Shown: piece after piece, positions 53,717 to 63,725 of the stretch
How positions within the stretch are numbered: the first letter of the stretch is position 1
Layout: every line of letters starts with the position of its first letter
Assembly (NCBI RefSeq): GCF_000316605.1
Contig: NC_019683.1
Coordinates: forward strand, 2,340,036 to 2,404,035
DNA length: 64,000 bases
From: [Leptolyngbya] sp. PCC 7376
Lineage (GTDB): Bacteria > Cyanobacteriota > Cyanobacteriia > Cyanobacteriales > MRBY01
Direction of reading: 5' to 3'
The notes under the pieces: model-generated
Told to the model about the DNA's origin: nothing
What the model saw: only the letters and a program-made list of their open reading frames with translations
The model's database searches: none
Made by a program: the position numbers and the translations under genes

Positions 53717-54592
53717 TCAAGTTTTTGGGTCAAAGGCATCTCTTAAGCCATCTCCCAGGTAATTGAGGCTAAGCACCGTCAAAAAAATTGCCAGCCCCGG
53801 GAAAAGCGCCATATGAGGGGCAGAGGTTAAAAAGTTCTGGGCATCATAGAGCATTCGGCCCCAAGTCGGTACATCTGGGGGAAAGCCGAGACCGAGAAAG
53901 CTGAGAGTTGATTCGGTGATAATCGCATTGCCAACAGATAGAGTGGCGGCAACAATAATCAGACTAATCAGGTTGGGCAGAATATGGACTTGCAGGATTC
54001 GGAATGGGTTAGCGCCGATCGCCCTCGCAGCTGAAACGAATTCTAATGTCTTGAGACTGAGGCATTTGGAACGGACGAGACGGGCAACGGACATCCAATT
54101 CAAACTGCCAATCACTATCACAACAAGGATAAAAGTACCCCACTCAGCTCCGGCGATCGCTCGCAATTTTTCGCGAAAAAGATAGACCACCAGTAATAAA
54201 ACAGGCAGTTGTGGCAAAGACAAAAATAAATCAGTCAGGCGCATCAGCAGTTGATCAATCCAGCCGCCATAAAATCCAGCGATCGCCCCAATCGTTGTCC
54301 CGAGGGTAATCGCAACCATCATGGCTGCTAAACCAACACTCAGGGAAATTTTGCCGCCGAATAAAACCCGCGCGAGTTGATCCTGCCCTAGATCGTCTGT
54401 GCCAAAGGGATGGGAAAAACTGGGCGGAAGAGAGCCCCGCGTAAAATCAATCGCATCAATGGGCACTCGATAGAGAAATGGCAATAAAAAAATACTGAGG
54501 GCGATCGCCCCAAGGACAACCCCACCCAGTATTGCTGTTTTATTTTGCCGGAACCGTCGCCAAGCTCCCGAGCTTGCACTAGATATCATCAT
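53717..54592 (-). CDS. DppC/OppC-type ABC permease
   Basis: 291 residues with six helices. The EAA coupling motif (AARAIGANPFRILQVHILPNL) and the N-terminal HPFGTDDLGQDQLARVLFGG block identify the second permease of peptide or nickel importers. DppB-, DppD- and binding-protein genes are not adjacent, so it must pair with subunits encoded elsewhere. Its start overlaps the end of the secreted-protein gene by 14 bases. A start at Met2 is possible. Confidence 0.86.
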   Translation of the reverse strand: MMISSASSGAWRRFRQNKTAILGGVVLGAIALSIFLLPFLYRVPIDAIDFTRGSLPPSFSHPFGTDDLGQDQLARVLFGGKISLSVGLAAMMVAITLGTTIGAIAGFYGGWIDQLLMRLTDLFLSLPQLPVLLLVVYLFREKLRAIAGAEWGTFILVVIVIGSLNWMSVARLVRSKCLSLKTLEFVSAARAIGANPFRILQVHILPNLISLIIVAATLSVGNAIITESTLSFLGLGFPPDVPTWGRMLYDAQNFLTSAPHMALFPGLAIFLTVLSLNYLGDGLRDAFDPKT

Positions 54593-55034
54593 TGTCGTAA
54601 TAAAAAGGACGAACCTGGGATGTAAAACCAGACGCTTTAAATTGCTTTAGCTCTAGCGGTTCTGGCTGATTCGCCGCCACAGAAACCGGAATTTCAAAAT
54701 CACTCACGCCAGGCGGCACTTCCATAATCGTGCCAACACGACCACGGTTTTCAAAAGTCGGCGAACCATTGCCGTCATAAATACGACCAAACACATCCGC
54801 ATCAACGATCAATTTATTGGTCATATTTTTCGCCTTGCCCTTAATCAAATAGCAAGTAGCACCACGATTTGAGCCACTCGTTACAATCCCTTGCATTTCT
54901 GCTGGACATTTTTCGTAGCTGAGATCGTAGATTTTAATCGGTGTTAGTGCTTCTGCTTGACTGAAGGGCAACCAACTCAACAAACACCACAAACAACCCG
55001 CAACAAAACTAACCAGTAAACCCTGTCGTCGCAT
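54579..55034 (-). CDS. Hypothetical secreted protein
   Basis: 151 residues with a signal peptide (about 1-29, LVSFVAGCLWCLLSWLPFSQAEA). The mature domain has two Cys (MQGIVTSGSNRGATCYLIKG) and looks like a small beta sandwich with DADVFGRIYDGNGSP. No family recognised. It overlaps the DppC-like gene by 14 bases and is transcribed away from obg. Confidence 0.65.
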   Translation of the reverse strand: MRRQGLLVSFVAGCLWCLLSWLPFSQAEALTPIKIYDLSYEKCPAEMQGIVTSGSNRGATCYLIKGKAKNMTNKLIVDADVFGRIYDGNGSPTFENRGRVGTIMEVPPGVSDFEIPVSVAANQPEPLELKQFKASGFTSQVRPFYYDNDDI

Positions 55035-55134
55035 CAGTTTCCATTCTCAAACGCATCTTCAATAGGATAACAGTTGTCCTCTGCTAGCCTAAGGCCAACG
55101 TATGCTCTCCGAAATTCTTAACAGCAACATAGTA

Positions 55135-55365
55135 TTTGACAGCTGATCAAAAAAATAATTCTCAATTTAGCGGAACAGGAGATAATGCAATCTATGTACT
55201 TTTCACTGGAAGAGTTTCTTGGGTGATTGTGTGAGATCGCATGCTAATTGGCTTCTTAGAGTCTTCTGGGAAAGTTTTTTGAAGCGAATGTCAAAGGCTC
55301 TAAACGTGAAAAACGCATAGATGGGTACGTGCTCTTGAAGCTCGCCCATCTATGCGTTTTTTATA
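55135..55365 (+). ncRNA. Candidate small RNA ending in a strong hairpin
   Basis: Within the 466-bp divergent gap (55035-55500), arms AAAAACGCATAGATGGGT (55309-55326) and GCCCATCTATGCGTTTTT (55344-55361) form an 18-bp stem with one G-U, followed by T. A terminator is not expected between divergent genes unless something is transcribed there. TTGACA at 55136-55141 could be its -35 element. The A-run on the 5' side means it could also stop minus-strand transcription. RNA class unknown. Confidence 0.5.
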
Positions 55366-55500
55366 TTCTAGCTTACTTTTTCTGTTCTTGACGGTATGTG
55401 TTCGCTCTGCTTGCTAACTGATTTAATCACCTAATTTTGAGAAATTACGACTATAATGGCAGATTGCCGAAATGCCCAGTGAGAAGCGTAGAAAACAGCC

Positions 55501-56601
55501 ATGCAATTTATTGACCAAGCCGAAGTAGAAGTTGTCGCCGGAAAAGGAGGCGATGGCATAGTGGCATTTCGTCGGGAAAAATATGTACCTGCGGGTGGGC
55601 CTGCTGGAGGCAACGGTGGCTGGGGTGGCTCCGTAATTTTTCGAGCCGAGCAGAATTTACAAACCCTTCTGGATTTTCGCTATGCACGCGTCTTTAAAGC
55701 GCCGGATGGTCAAAAGGGTGGCAACAACAATTGCACAGGAGCATCAGGTGATGATCTGATTGTTGATGTACCCTGCGGAACAGTCGTTTACGACAAAGAA
55801 ACGGGTGAGGAAATTGGTGATCTGATTACCCATGGCCAAACGTTTTGCGTAGCAGCTGGCGGCAAAGGTGGCCTAGGCAACAAACACTTTTTGAGTAATA
55901 AAAATCGAGCACCCGAACATGCCCTGCCTGGTCTAGAAGGAGAGATTAAACAAATTCGTCTGGAACTAAAATTACTGGCAGAAGTGGGATTAATTGGCTT
56001 ACCGAATGCAGGTAAATCAACGCTTATTTCGGCTTTGTCGGCAGCACGTCCAAAGATTGGGGATTATCCGTTTACAACTTTAATTCCAAATTTGGGAGTT
56101 GTGCGTCGTCCCACTGGGGATGGCAATGTGTTTGCAGATATTCCCGGTTTGATTGAAGGAGCACACCAAGGGGTTGGTCTCGGCCATGAGTTTTTACGTC
56201 ACATCGAACGGACAAGAGTTTTGGTGCATGTGGTTGATCTAAACGCAGAAGATCCCATTCAAGATTATGTGACGATTCAGCAGGAATTGATTGCTTACGG
56301 TCGGGGTTTGCCGGAACTGCCGCAAATTGTCGCACTTAATAAAGCGGATACGGGCGATCGCGAATTTGCAGATTTCATTACCGAGGAACTGCAACAGATT
56401 ACAGACTACGAAATTATGACTATTTCGGCAGTATCTCGGGCAGGTCTAGACCAATTGCTGCAGCGGGTTTGGGAGATTTTGGATGAGATTAATGCCCGGG
56501 AAGCGGAACAAAAACGCATTGAGCTAGAGGAAGCACGACGGGCTGAAGCAGCATTATTGTTGACAGCGACTCCCACTGAACTCGAATCTTTATCTGAATA
56601 G
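55501..56601 (+). CDS. obgE: Obg-family GTPase
   Basis: 366 residues. The Gly-rich Obg fold fills residues 1-158 (GGDGIVAFRREKYVPAGGP, GGKGGLGNKHF). The G domain has G1 GLPNAGKST, G3 DIPGLIEG, G4 NKAD and G5 SA. ObgE is an essential GTPase of large-subunit ribosome assembly. The C-terminal tail is short and charged. Confidence 0.95.
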   Translation: MQFIDQAEVEVVAGKGGDGIVAFRREKYVPAGGPAGGNGGWGGSVIFRAEQNLQTLLDFRYARVFKAPDGQKGGNNNCTGASGDDLIVDVPCGTVVYDKETGEEIGDLITHGQTFCVAAGGKGGLGNKHFLSNKNRAPEHALPGLEGEIKQIRLELKLLAEVGLIGLPNAGKSTLISALSAARPKIGDYPFTTLIPNLGVVRRPTGDGNVFADIPGLIEGAHQGVGLGHEFLRHIERTRVLVHVVDLNAEDPIQDYVTIQQELIAYGRGLPELPQIVALNKADTGDREFADFITEELQQITDYEIMTISAVSRAGLDQLLQRVWEILDEINAREAEQKRIELEEARRAEAALLLTATPTELESLSE

Positions 56602-56680
56602 AGGGGGCAATCGTTGCCTAAACTCTGAAAAGAGACGCTGCGCTCTATAATGTATGCCGATGTTTTAGGGACTGGCAGCA

Positions 56681-57733
56681 ATGATGAAGCAACGAGTTGG
56701 GTTACTTTTCGGTGGGAAATCTGGTGAACATGAGGTTTCCATTGTCTCAGCTCAGGCGATCGCCAGTGCATTCCAAATGGGCGAAAACCCCGGCAAATAT
56801 GACCTTATCCCCTTCTACATCGATAAAGGCGGCATTTGGCACAACCCAGAATTTTCCCAAGGCATTTTAGACTCCGGCAAATCTTTCGACCCAGAAACAA
56901 TTGATGCAGCTGCCCGCTGGCAATTTCCCGATGCGGCCTCAACGGTTGGTGTGTGGTTCCCAATTATCCACGGCCCCAATGGTGAAGACGGCACATTGCA
57001 AGGGCTATTAACTCTGATGGAAAAGCCTTTTGTTGGCAGTAATGTTCTCGGCTCATCCGCTGGCATGGACAAACTTTCCATGAAAATGATCTTTGCTCAG
57101 GCAGGATTGGCGCAAGTGGACTACGTTGGCGTGTTGCGTTCCGAAGTCTGGTCTAGCCCCTGTGTCTTTCCGAAAGTATGTGACGACGTTGAAGCAAAAC
57201 TGAACTATCCAATGTTCGTAAAACCGGCCAATCTTGGTTCTTCCGTCGGTATTAGTAAAGTGCGTACGCGCGATGAATTGGAAGCAGCATTAGATCTAGC
57301 GGCTAAATACGACCGTCGCATTATTGTCGAAGCTGGCGTAATTGCACGCGAAGTGGAATGTGCGGTGCTCGGCAACGATAACCCGAAAGCGTCTGTGGTG
57401 GGCGAAATCAGCTTTGAAAGCGATTTTTATGACTACGAAACAAAATATACCGATGGCCAATCAAGTATGAATATTCCCGCTGATCTCCCGGCAGAGATTG
57501 TCGAGAAAATCCAAGAGGGGGCGATCGCCGCATTCCAGGCACTTGATTGTGCAGGTATTGGTCGAGTTGACTTTTTCTACGTCGAAGAAACAGGCGAGGT
57601 ACTCATTAATGAAATTAATACACTCCCCGGATTTACATCTCTGAGCATGTATCCACAACTCTGGAAAAATACAGGAATCCCGTTTGATAACCTCGTCGAT
57701 CAACTCATTCAATTAGCTCTAGAAGATCGCTAG
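56681..57733 (+). CDS. ddl: D-alanine--D-alanine ligase
   Basis: 350 residues; the second Met (56684) is an equal start. ATP-grasp enzyme making the D-Ala-D-Ala end of peptidoglycan precursors: [42 protein letters not shown] and [15 protein letters not shown] are diagnostic. It is 79 bases downstream of obgE on the same strand. Confidence 0.95.
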   Translation: MMKQRVGLLFGGKSGEHEVSIVSAQAIASAFQMGENPGKYDLIPFYIDKGGIWHNPEFSQGILDSGKSFDPETIDAAARWQFPDAASTVGVWFPIIHGPNGEDGTLQGLLTLMEKPFVGSNVLGSSAGMDKLSMKMIFAQAGLAQVDYVGVLRSEVWSSPCVFPKVCDDVEAKLNYPMFVKPANLGSSVGISKVRTRDELEAALDLAAKYDRRIIVEAGVIAREVECAVLGNDNPKASVVGEISFESDFYDYETKYTDGQSSMNIPADLPAEIVEKIQEGAIAAFQALDCAGIGRVDFFYVEETGEVLINEINTLPGFTSLSMYPQLWKNTGIPFDNLVDQLIQLALEDR

Positions 57734-57780
57734 ACCCATTTCACAAATAGGATTTCAGGGTCTTCTTTATCCGTAATAAC

Positions 57781-57817
57781 ACCTAAACTTCTCTAAATCA
57801 AAACAGAGTGTTTAGGT
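57781..57817 (+). terminator. Terminator after ddl
   Basis: ACCTAAAC (57781-57788) and GTTTAGGT (57810-57817) pair perfectly, with an inner CTCT/AGAG extension, and CTTTT follows. It lies 48 bases after the ddl stop. The rest of the gap to 58008 holds no gene. Confidence 0.6.
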
Positions 57818-58007
57818 AACCTTTTAATAGGGAAACAGCATCTGAGATAAAATTAAATCGACTGGTTCATATCAAAACTAATTGAAATGTTTGAAAGACA
57901 TCCCGATTGATTAGATACGACTTAGCTCAATGCATCAGTTTTTTCTCTGATTACTTTATTTATCCCCATTCTCTCTAGGTTCAGTTAACCCGAATCTTTT
58001 TTCAATC

Positions 58008-58625
58008 ATGGCAAGCCTTGATAAAACAGCCCTCATCTTAATTGGATTTCAGAACGACTATTTTTGTAAAGATGGCATCTTAAATAGTGTTATTGAGGAA
58101 TCTATCAAGGCAACAAAAGCCGTTGATAACACGGTGGCACTGCTCAATCAAGTTGTTGAAACGCCTCTGCACATCATCACAACACCGATTATCTTCACAC
58201 CAACTTATGAAGAGCTTTCTGAACCAGTCGGAATCCTCAAAACTATTAAAGAAGTAAAAGCATTTCAGTCAGGGACAAATGGAGCACAAACGATTCCTGA
58301 ACTATCAGCCTTTGGCGATCGCATCCAAGAAATTCCAGGTAAAAGAGGCTTTAATGCCTTTATCGGTACCAGCCTTGAGAGTTATCTACAAGCCCATAAA
58401 ATTGAGCATGTCATCCTAGCCGGAGCTGTCACCTCAATTTGTATCGACTCCACAGGCCGCTCAGCCCACGAAAAAAATTATCAAGTAACCATCCTGTCCG
58501 ACTGTATTTCCGCTCGTACAGTCTTTGAACAAGAGTTTTATTTAGAAAATGTTTTTCCGCTCTATGCCCAAACCTTATCCTCTAAAGAGTTAGTGCGTAG
58601 CTTAGAGATGACCAATGTCCGATGA
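58008..58625 (+). CDS. Isochorismatase-family cysteine hydrolase
   Basis: 205 residues. The catalytic triad is visible: Asp17 in LIGFQNDYF, a Lys in PGKRGFNAFIGT, and the nucleophile Cys in GAVTSICIDSTGRSAHE. Members include nicotinamidase-like and N-carbamoyl hydrolases; the substrate is unknown. The last 11 bases overlap the start of a histidine kinase gene. Confidence 0.85.
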   Translation: MASLDKTALILIGFQNDYFCKDGILNSVIEESIKATKAVDNTVALLNQVVETPLHIITTPIIFTPTYEELSEPVGILKTIKEVKAFQSGTNGAQTIPELSAFGDRIQEIPGKRGFNAFIGTSLESYLQAHKIEHVILAGAVTSICIDSTGRSAHEKNYQVTILSDCISARTVFEQEFYLENVFPLYAQTLSSKELVRSLEMTNVR

Positions 58626-59955
58626 AAATCTCCAAAACGAACTAAATACCCAAATCCAATACCGTCTGACTGAGAAACTGGCACAATCGGAGAGATTTCA
58701 TCGCAATTTAATCCAGAGTCTCAAAGAAATCATCTTTGAATGCGATACCTCTGGAAACTTTATCTTTTTAAACCAAGCTTGGGAAAAGACCTTAGGCTAT
58801 CCAGTAAAAAATGTAATCGGCAACTCGATTCTTGATTATGTTGAACCTAACGATAAAGAACTAGTAGCAGATATATTTCGCCAAACAACTCCTTCTACAC
58901 AGCCTAGCTTAGAAGTCCGTTTTTTAAATAGTGAAAAAGAAATAGTTTGGTTAGAAATGTCTTTTAGAGAGAATTACAACCATCAATTTTCAGGATCATT
59001 AGTCAACATTACAGACCGTAAGAATACAGAGATTCTACAACAAAAACTCAACGAAGACTTAGAGAATCGTGTCCAAGAAAGAACAAATGAATTAACCCAG
59101 AGTAATCAAGAGCTCAGGCTCACACTTGATAGATTACAAAAAACACAATTGCAATTAATTCAAGCAGAAAAAATGTCTAGTTTAGGGCAGCTTGTCGCAG
59201 GTATTGCCCATGAAATCAATAATCCAATTAGCTTTGTCCACGGCAACCTTAATTTCATCAAAGATTACTCTCAAGAATTATTAGATGGAATCGATCTATT
59301 TGAAAAATGTTATCCAGAGTCTCACTCAAAAATTATTGAATGGCAGAAAGAAGTTGATTTTGAGTTTCTCAAAGAAGATCTACCCAAAACATTAGAGTCA
59401 GTTAGTTTAGGTACTCGGAGAGTTCAAGAAATTGTCCTTTCTCTCAAAAGTTTTTCCCGCACAGATGAACAAGGTTTCAAAAAAGTTGATATCCACAAAG
59501 GTATTGACGATACATTATTGATTTTGCAAAATCGACTGCGAGATCACCCAGATATCAAGATCATCAAAGATTACAATTTCAAACAAAATATTGAATGTTA
59601 TCCAGGACAACTCAATCAAGTATTCATGAATATTTTAGCTAATGCTATTGATGCTTTAGAAAGCTCATCTCAAGTTAATAAAGCTAAAGAAATCACGATT
59701 GAAACAAGCCTGATCAAAAAAGATAAATGGGTAAGTATTTGTATTTCAGACAATGGTGATGGAGTACCATCAGCAATGAGAACAAGAATTTTTGACCCAT
59801 TTTTTACAACCAAGCCTATTGGTAAAGGCACAGGGATGGGAATGGCAATTAGTTATCAAATCATCACAGAAAAACATGGCGGAAGTTTAGGCTGCTTTTC
59901 TCAAGAGATGCAAGGGACAAAATTCATCATCAAAATTCCAGTCTCTCATAAATAA
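58615..59955 (+). CDS. PAS-domain sensor histidine kinase
   Basis: 446 residues, no membrane helix. A PAS domain (about 27-137) leads through a coiled coil (140-185) to HisKA with the phospho-acceptor His199 in LGQLVAGIAHEINNP. The HATPase has N-box MNILANAIDAL, SDNGDGVPSAM and GKGTGMGMAISYQI. No response regulator is adjacent, so its partner lies elsewhere. Overlap with the hydrolase gene suggests coupled production. Confidence 0.9.
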   Translation: MSDENLQNELNTQIQYRLTEKLAQSERFHRNLIQSLKEIIFECDTSGNFIFLNQAWEKTLGYPVKNVIGNSILDYVEPNDKELVADIFRQTTPSTQPSLEVRFLNSEKEIVWLEMSFRENYNHQFSGSLVNITDRKNTEILQQKLNEDLENRVQERTNELTQSNQELRLTLDRLQKTQLQLIQAEKMSSLGQLVAGIAHEINNPISFVHGNLNFIKDYSQELLDGIDLFEKCYPESHSKIIEWQKEVDFEFLKEDLPKTLESVSLGTRRVQEIVLSLKSFSRTDEQGFKKVDIHKGIDDTLLILQNRLRDHPDIKIIKDYNFKQNIECYPGQLNQVFMNILANAIDALESSSQVNKAKEITIETSLIKKDKWVSICISDNGDGVPSAMRTRIFDPFFTTKPIGKGTGMGMAISYQIITEKHGGSLGCFSQEMQGTKFIIKIPVSHK

Positions 59956-59988
59956 TCATCTCGATTAATAAATAAAAAATTATTATTA

Positions 59989-61161
59989 TTAGACTGAGTT
60001 AATAGCTTCAATGACTAAAGTTTTATAGAAAAATATTTGGCTAGATTGGTAAAGTTCTTCAGACAATACAGATAAAGGCTGAATCTGCTTAGAAAAATAT
60101 TCTGGCCTTTGGCGTGACACTAAAAGATTCCAATACATTAAACGACTATTGTATTGGCTTGATTTGATCAATTTTCTTAATAAGAGATGGTATTCTTCCT
60201 CGGAGATCCATTCAAAAATATTGCTTAGATTAAATCGATCAACTATTTGAGATGGATATTTTTTTAAATAGCTATTGAGTCCTAAGCAATGTATTTCTAA
60301 GCTATCCAGATGATTACGAATCGAGTTGAAATTCTCAGGTCGTAAAGCATAAGGTAGAGCAGTTTGATAATCGCCAGTAGCAATCCATTGTAAATAAGAA
60401 TTTTTCTGGGGATTATGATGTACTAGAGCAAAATTTGCCCGCTCTAAAATAGAATTAGCAACATTTCCTTCGACATATTTAAAAAAACTAGGATCTCGCC
60501 CTAGTTTCCCCATCACAAATCGAGAAAAAAAGATTCGAAAAATCCACTGCCATCGCCATGTGTTCCAGTTTTGCTCAAACCATTTTTCTCTCTCTTGGCG
60601 ATCGCCCTGCTGGAATAACTCATCAAGAATTTTTGGGGAATGAATCAGAGGCAAGACACGCTGACGAAATAGAGTCAGATATCGCTCGAATTTGCCGCCA
60701 GACATTAAGCCATTCTTAATAACAGATAGGCGATCGCCCCAGAAATTTTTTACCGCAGGCGATAGGTCAGCATGGCAACGGTAATATAAGTCCAACCGTA
60801 ATTTAGGCTCCACTCCAGTTTTGGATGTAACCAATAAGAGCATTTCGGGATGACTTAAATTTCGATAGGCTGCAGCACGCAATTCGAGACAAGCAATCTG
60901 TGCCAAACTAAAATCTATCGCAATCACTTTTTTGGGTTGGCGACTCAGTAAAGCAAGGGTATTATCACCACCCGAAGCGATTGAGAGACAAGTATGAAAA
61001 GGCTGCACGTCAAGGGCAGCAAGCATTACATCAGTATCTTCCCAAGACTGTGCATATCGAATCTCAGAAAATTTCTTAGGATGTGTGGTCGGCGATCGCC
61101 TCTGTTTCGAGCTTATAGATTTTACCTGTGCTGCCATCAATTTCGACCCAATCACCATCAT
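59989..61161 (-). CDS. DUF3419 / BtaA-like 3-amino-3-carboxypropyl transferase
   Basis: 390 residues; Met9 (61137) is an alternative start. The conserved DUF3419 order is present: YAQSWEDTDVMLAAL, then the SAM-binding LSIASGGDNTLALLSRQPKKVIAIDFS, FWGDRLSVIKNGLMSGGKFERYL and LSNIFEWIS near the end. BtaA transfers the aminocarboxypropyl group of SAM to diacylglycerol in betaine-lipid synthesis; related proteins may use other acceptors. The start overlaps the end of the PEP-utilising gene by 62-86 bases, a strong sign of coupled translation. Confidence 0.82.
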   Translation of the reverse strand: MMVIGSKLMAAQVKSISSKQRRSPTTHPKKFSEIRYAQSWEDTDVMLAALDVQPFHTCLSIASGGDNTLALLSRQPKKVIAIDFSLAQIACLELRAAAYRNLSHPEMLLLVTSKTGVEPKLRLDLYYRCHADLSPAVKNFWGDRLSVIKNGLMSGGKFERYLTLFRQRVLPLIHSPKILDELFQQGDRQEREKWFEQNWNTWRWQWIFRIFFSRFVMGKLGRDPSFFKYVEGNVANSILERANFALVHHNPQKNSYLQWIATGDYQTALPYALRPENFNSIRNHLDSLEIHCLGLNSYLKKYPSQIVDRFNLSNIFEWISEEEYHLLLRKLIKSSQYNSRLMYWNLLVSRQRPEYFSKQIQPLSVLSEELYQSSQIFFYKTLVIEAINSV

Positions 61162-63670
61162 TTAGCCACTGCGTAATCCCCGACAAATCCGTAATCATTG
61201 GCAGTCCCAATTCACGACAGACAATTGCCACATGGGACAGCACACTACCGCGCTCCACCAACAAACCCATCGCATGGGGAAAGAGTAAAATCCAACCAGG
61301 ATCAGTGGACTCTGCTACCAGAATATAGCTGTAATCTGAGTTTTGCCTGTTTTGCTGCAAGAATTTTTGAGGATCTCGCACGATACAAACTTGTCCTTTG
61401 ACTCGCCCGACAGCACAACTCTTGCCTTGTCGAAACGTCGTCATTTCTTGAAAATCAGATATTTGAATCGACTGAAATTGATTACCTTGGTACACCATCC
61501 CTTTCGTTGAAAAGCGATCGCCTGGTGCTGACTCTATCTTGTATTTTTGGAATTCAACTCGTCGCAAATCGACTAATCCTTGTAAGTTCTGGCAAGTAGA
61601 AGTACCACCAAAAAAGCTCATAATTTCTTCGACTTCCAAGTAGAAAATATCTTCTGCGGTATTTAGCTTCTGGACTTGAGCTAACTGTCGGCCAAGCTGC
61701 ATAAAAATTCGACGAGCTAATCCAAACACTCTAGTTCTTTCAAAGCGAAGGTTTTCACGATTGCGAATTAAGCGACGAGTGTTATTTAAAATCCATCGAA
61801 AAATAATTTGTTTCAATGGCTTTTTTTTCAAAGCAATAAAAGCTTTTTTTTCAGCATCTTGTCGTAATTGATTATTTGATTCCTTTTCCACTGGAGCAAC
61901 CTGAGATATTTGGGAAATAGAACGAAAAAGCAGCAATGGCTGATCATGTAGTGTCGGACTTTCTAATTTCAATTCAGCCAGACAGCGATCGCCAAATTTC
62001 TCTAAATAAGCTTGATACTGTCGAGCAAAATTGGGTTGAGTTTGTAGCCATCGCTTAATTTCTCGTAGATTTCCTTGAGCTAAAAGTTTCACATCTTCTT
62101 CATTTAGTTCGGATGCCATCTTTCTCATTAAGATAAGAGGCTCAGCACTAATGACATCGCCTTCAGCCGAGATTAAAGCATTATGGAGAGAGTCTGTTTG
62201 ATCACCACACCATTTTTCGGTTAAACGATGCAACAATCCATAAAAAATCATGGCAAAAAAGTCATTAATTAATGGTGCATCCCAATGAGCTAGCAAATTA
62301 GTTTCAACAGATCGATAATAAGCAACTAATTCATCTACTCGCCAAAGGTTCATATTAGATGGAGTAGTTTCAGTTTCTCTAAGTACTAAAGCCTCATTAA
62401 CACGCTGATAATACTTTTTAATTCGTCGCTCCAGAGTTAAAAAATTAAGAATCAAACTAAAAATAACTTTTCGAGCTTGCCAATCTTCTCGCCAATTTTT
62501 CGGCTGTGTTGAGGCTTGAATTTCAGCAATAATATCTTCAGGTAATTCTTCTTTAACTCCCATCATTTGCTCCATAAAATGAGCATTTATTTTCGCAGCT
62601 GGGAGCATTGCTAATATTCGATACCAATTCAGCAAATTATAATAAATTCTGCCTTGAATAAAGCCAATCATATTGCGAAAGATCGCTTGATTTTGCAATA
62701 CTTGCGGTTTTGACACACCCATAAATCGACAAAACTGTTGATAAACTTTGGTATAGGCTTTACGCGCAAAAGAAAACGTCAGTGGCGTCGTTACTCCGCT
62801 ATAACTTTCAACAATGTTGCTGTTATCCCAAAGTTGAAAAACACCATCTGGGTCTGGCAAATCTTTTAATGTTGTAATCGGACGAGCCTGTAATAAATAA
62901 AGCTTGTTATCGGCGATCGCCCACTCTATATCCTGCGGTTGCCCAAAATATCTCTCAACTTGTCGAACAAGCTCTGTAATTCGTAAAAGTTGCTCATCGC
63001 TTAGTATTGCGTCTTCTGCAGATCGTGAGGTGACTTGCCCAAATCGATTTACGGTATAGCTTTGTCCAGTCACTTCCCCAGACATGAGGCGATCGCCTAA
63101 GCCTTCCACTACATTAATGACAACATTACGCTGCCCGGAAATTGGATCTACACTAAACGCAACACCAGCTAATTCTGCTACGATCATCGGCTGAATTAAA
63201 ATAGCCATTGATTGAGACGATGACTGAATTTTTTGGGCTTTCTGATAGCTGGATACGGATTTATTTTGTGCTGATTTCCAAACTTCAATAACAGCATCTT
63301 CAATATTTTGAGAGCTGACATTTAAAAAGCTTTTAAATTGTCCGGCAAAAGAAAGTAGTTGTCCATCCTCGGAAGTTGCTGATGAACGAATAGCCACAAA
63401 TTTATTATTTGACTCAAGTTTATGAAAAGCTTTTTCTAGAAATAACTTGTCTTCTGCTCGCAGCTTGCATATCACACCATCCTTTTCTTTTTGAATGGTA
63501 GAGTTTATAGTGACTAGCTGTTTTAGTTCAATATCAAAACTAAGATCTGTTACGACAAATCCATTTGGCACAGAAAATCCAGCTTGTAATAATTGGGCGA
63601 TCGCCTTCGCTTTGCCACCAACTTCATTTTGATGCTCTTCAATATCCTGTAGCCAAATAATTTTTGTCAT
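61076..63670 (-). CDS. PEP-synthase-like phosphotransferase (RPH-type architecture)
   Basis: 864 residues. An ATP-grasp domain (about 1-270; VGGKAKAIAQLL, VAIRSSATSEDG, FSVDPISGQRNVV, DIEWAIADNKLYLLQARPIT) comes first. A long helical middle (about 290-720) follows, then a C-terminal phosphohistidine domain (about 760-850) with catalytic His813 in GSVLSHVAIVCRELGLP. There is no PEP/pyruvate barrel. This is the layout of rifampin phosphotransferase-like enzymes, which move beta-phosphate from ATP through the His to an acceptor in the middle domain. The acceptor is unknown. It is coupled to the BtaA-like gene. Confidence 0.85.
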   Translation of the reverse strand: MTKIIWLQDIEEHQNEVGGKAKAIAQLLQAGFSVPNGFVVTDLSFDIELKQLVTINSTIQKEKDGVICKLRAEDKLFLEKAFHKLESNNKFVAIRSSATSEDGQLLSFAGQFKSFLNVSSQNIEDAVIEVWKSAQNKSVSSYQKAQKIQSSSQSMAILIQPMIVAELAGVAFSVDPISGQRNVVINVVEGLGDRLMSGEVTGQSYTVNRFGQVTSRSAEDAILSDEQLLRITELVRQVERYFGQPQDIEWAIADNKLYLLQARPITTLKDLPDPDGVFQLWDNSNIVESYSGVTTPLTFSFARKAYTKVYQQFCRFMGVSKPQVLQNQAIFRNMIGFIQGRIYYNLLNWYRILAMLPAAKINAHFMEQMMGVKEELPEDIIAEIQASTQPKNWREDWQARKVIFSLILNFLTLERRIKKYYQRVNEALVLRETETTPSNMNLWRVDELVAYYRSVETNLLAHWDAPLINDFFAMIFYGLLHRLTEKWCGDQTDSLHNALISAEGDVISAEPLILMRKMASELNEEDVKLLAQGNLREIKRWLQTQPNFARQYQAYLEKFGDRCLAELKLESPTLHDQPLLLFRSISQISQVAPVEKESNNQLRQDAEKKAFIALKKKPLKQIIFRWILNNTRRLIRNRENLRFERTRVFGLARRIFMQLGRQLAQVQKLNTAEDIFYLEVEEIMSFFGGTSTCQNLQGLVDLRRVEFQKYKIESAPGDRFSTKGMVYQGNQFQSIQISDFQEMTTFRQGKSCAVGRVKGQVCIVRDPQKFLQQNRQNSDYSYILVAESTDPGWILLFPHAMGLLVERGSVLSHVAIVCRELGLPMITDLSGITQWLNDGDWVEIDGSTGKIYKLETEAIADHTS

Positions 63671-63725
63671 TTTCAGAGCTGCTCTTGTATATAGTATTAA
63701 AGCTTTTTATGGATTTAGTTTCAGG

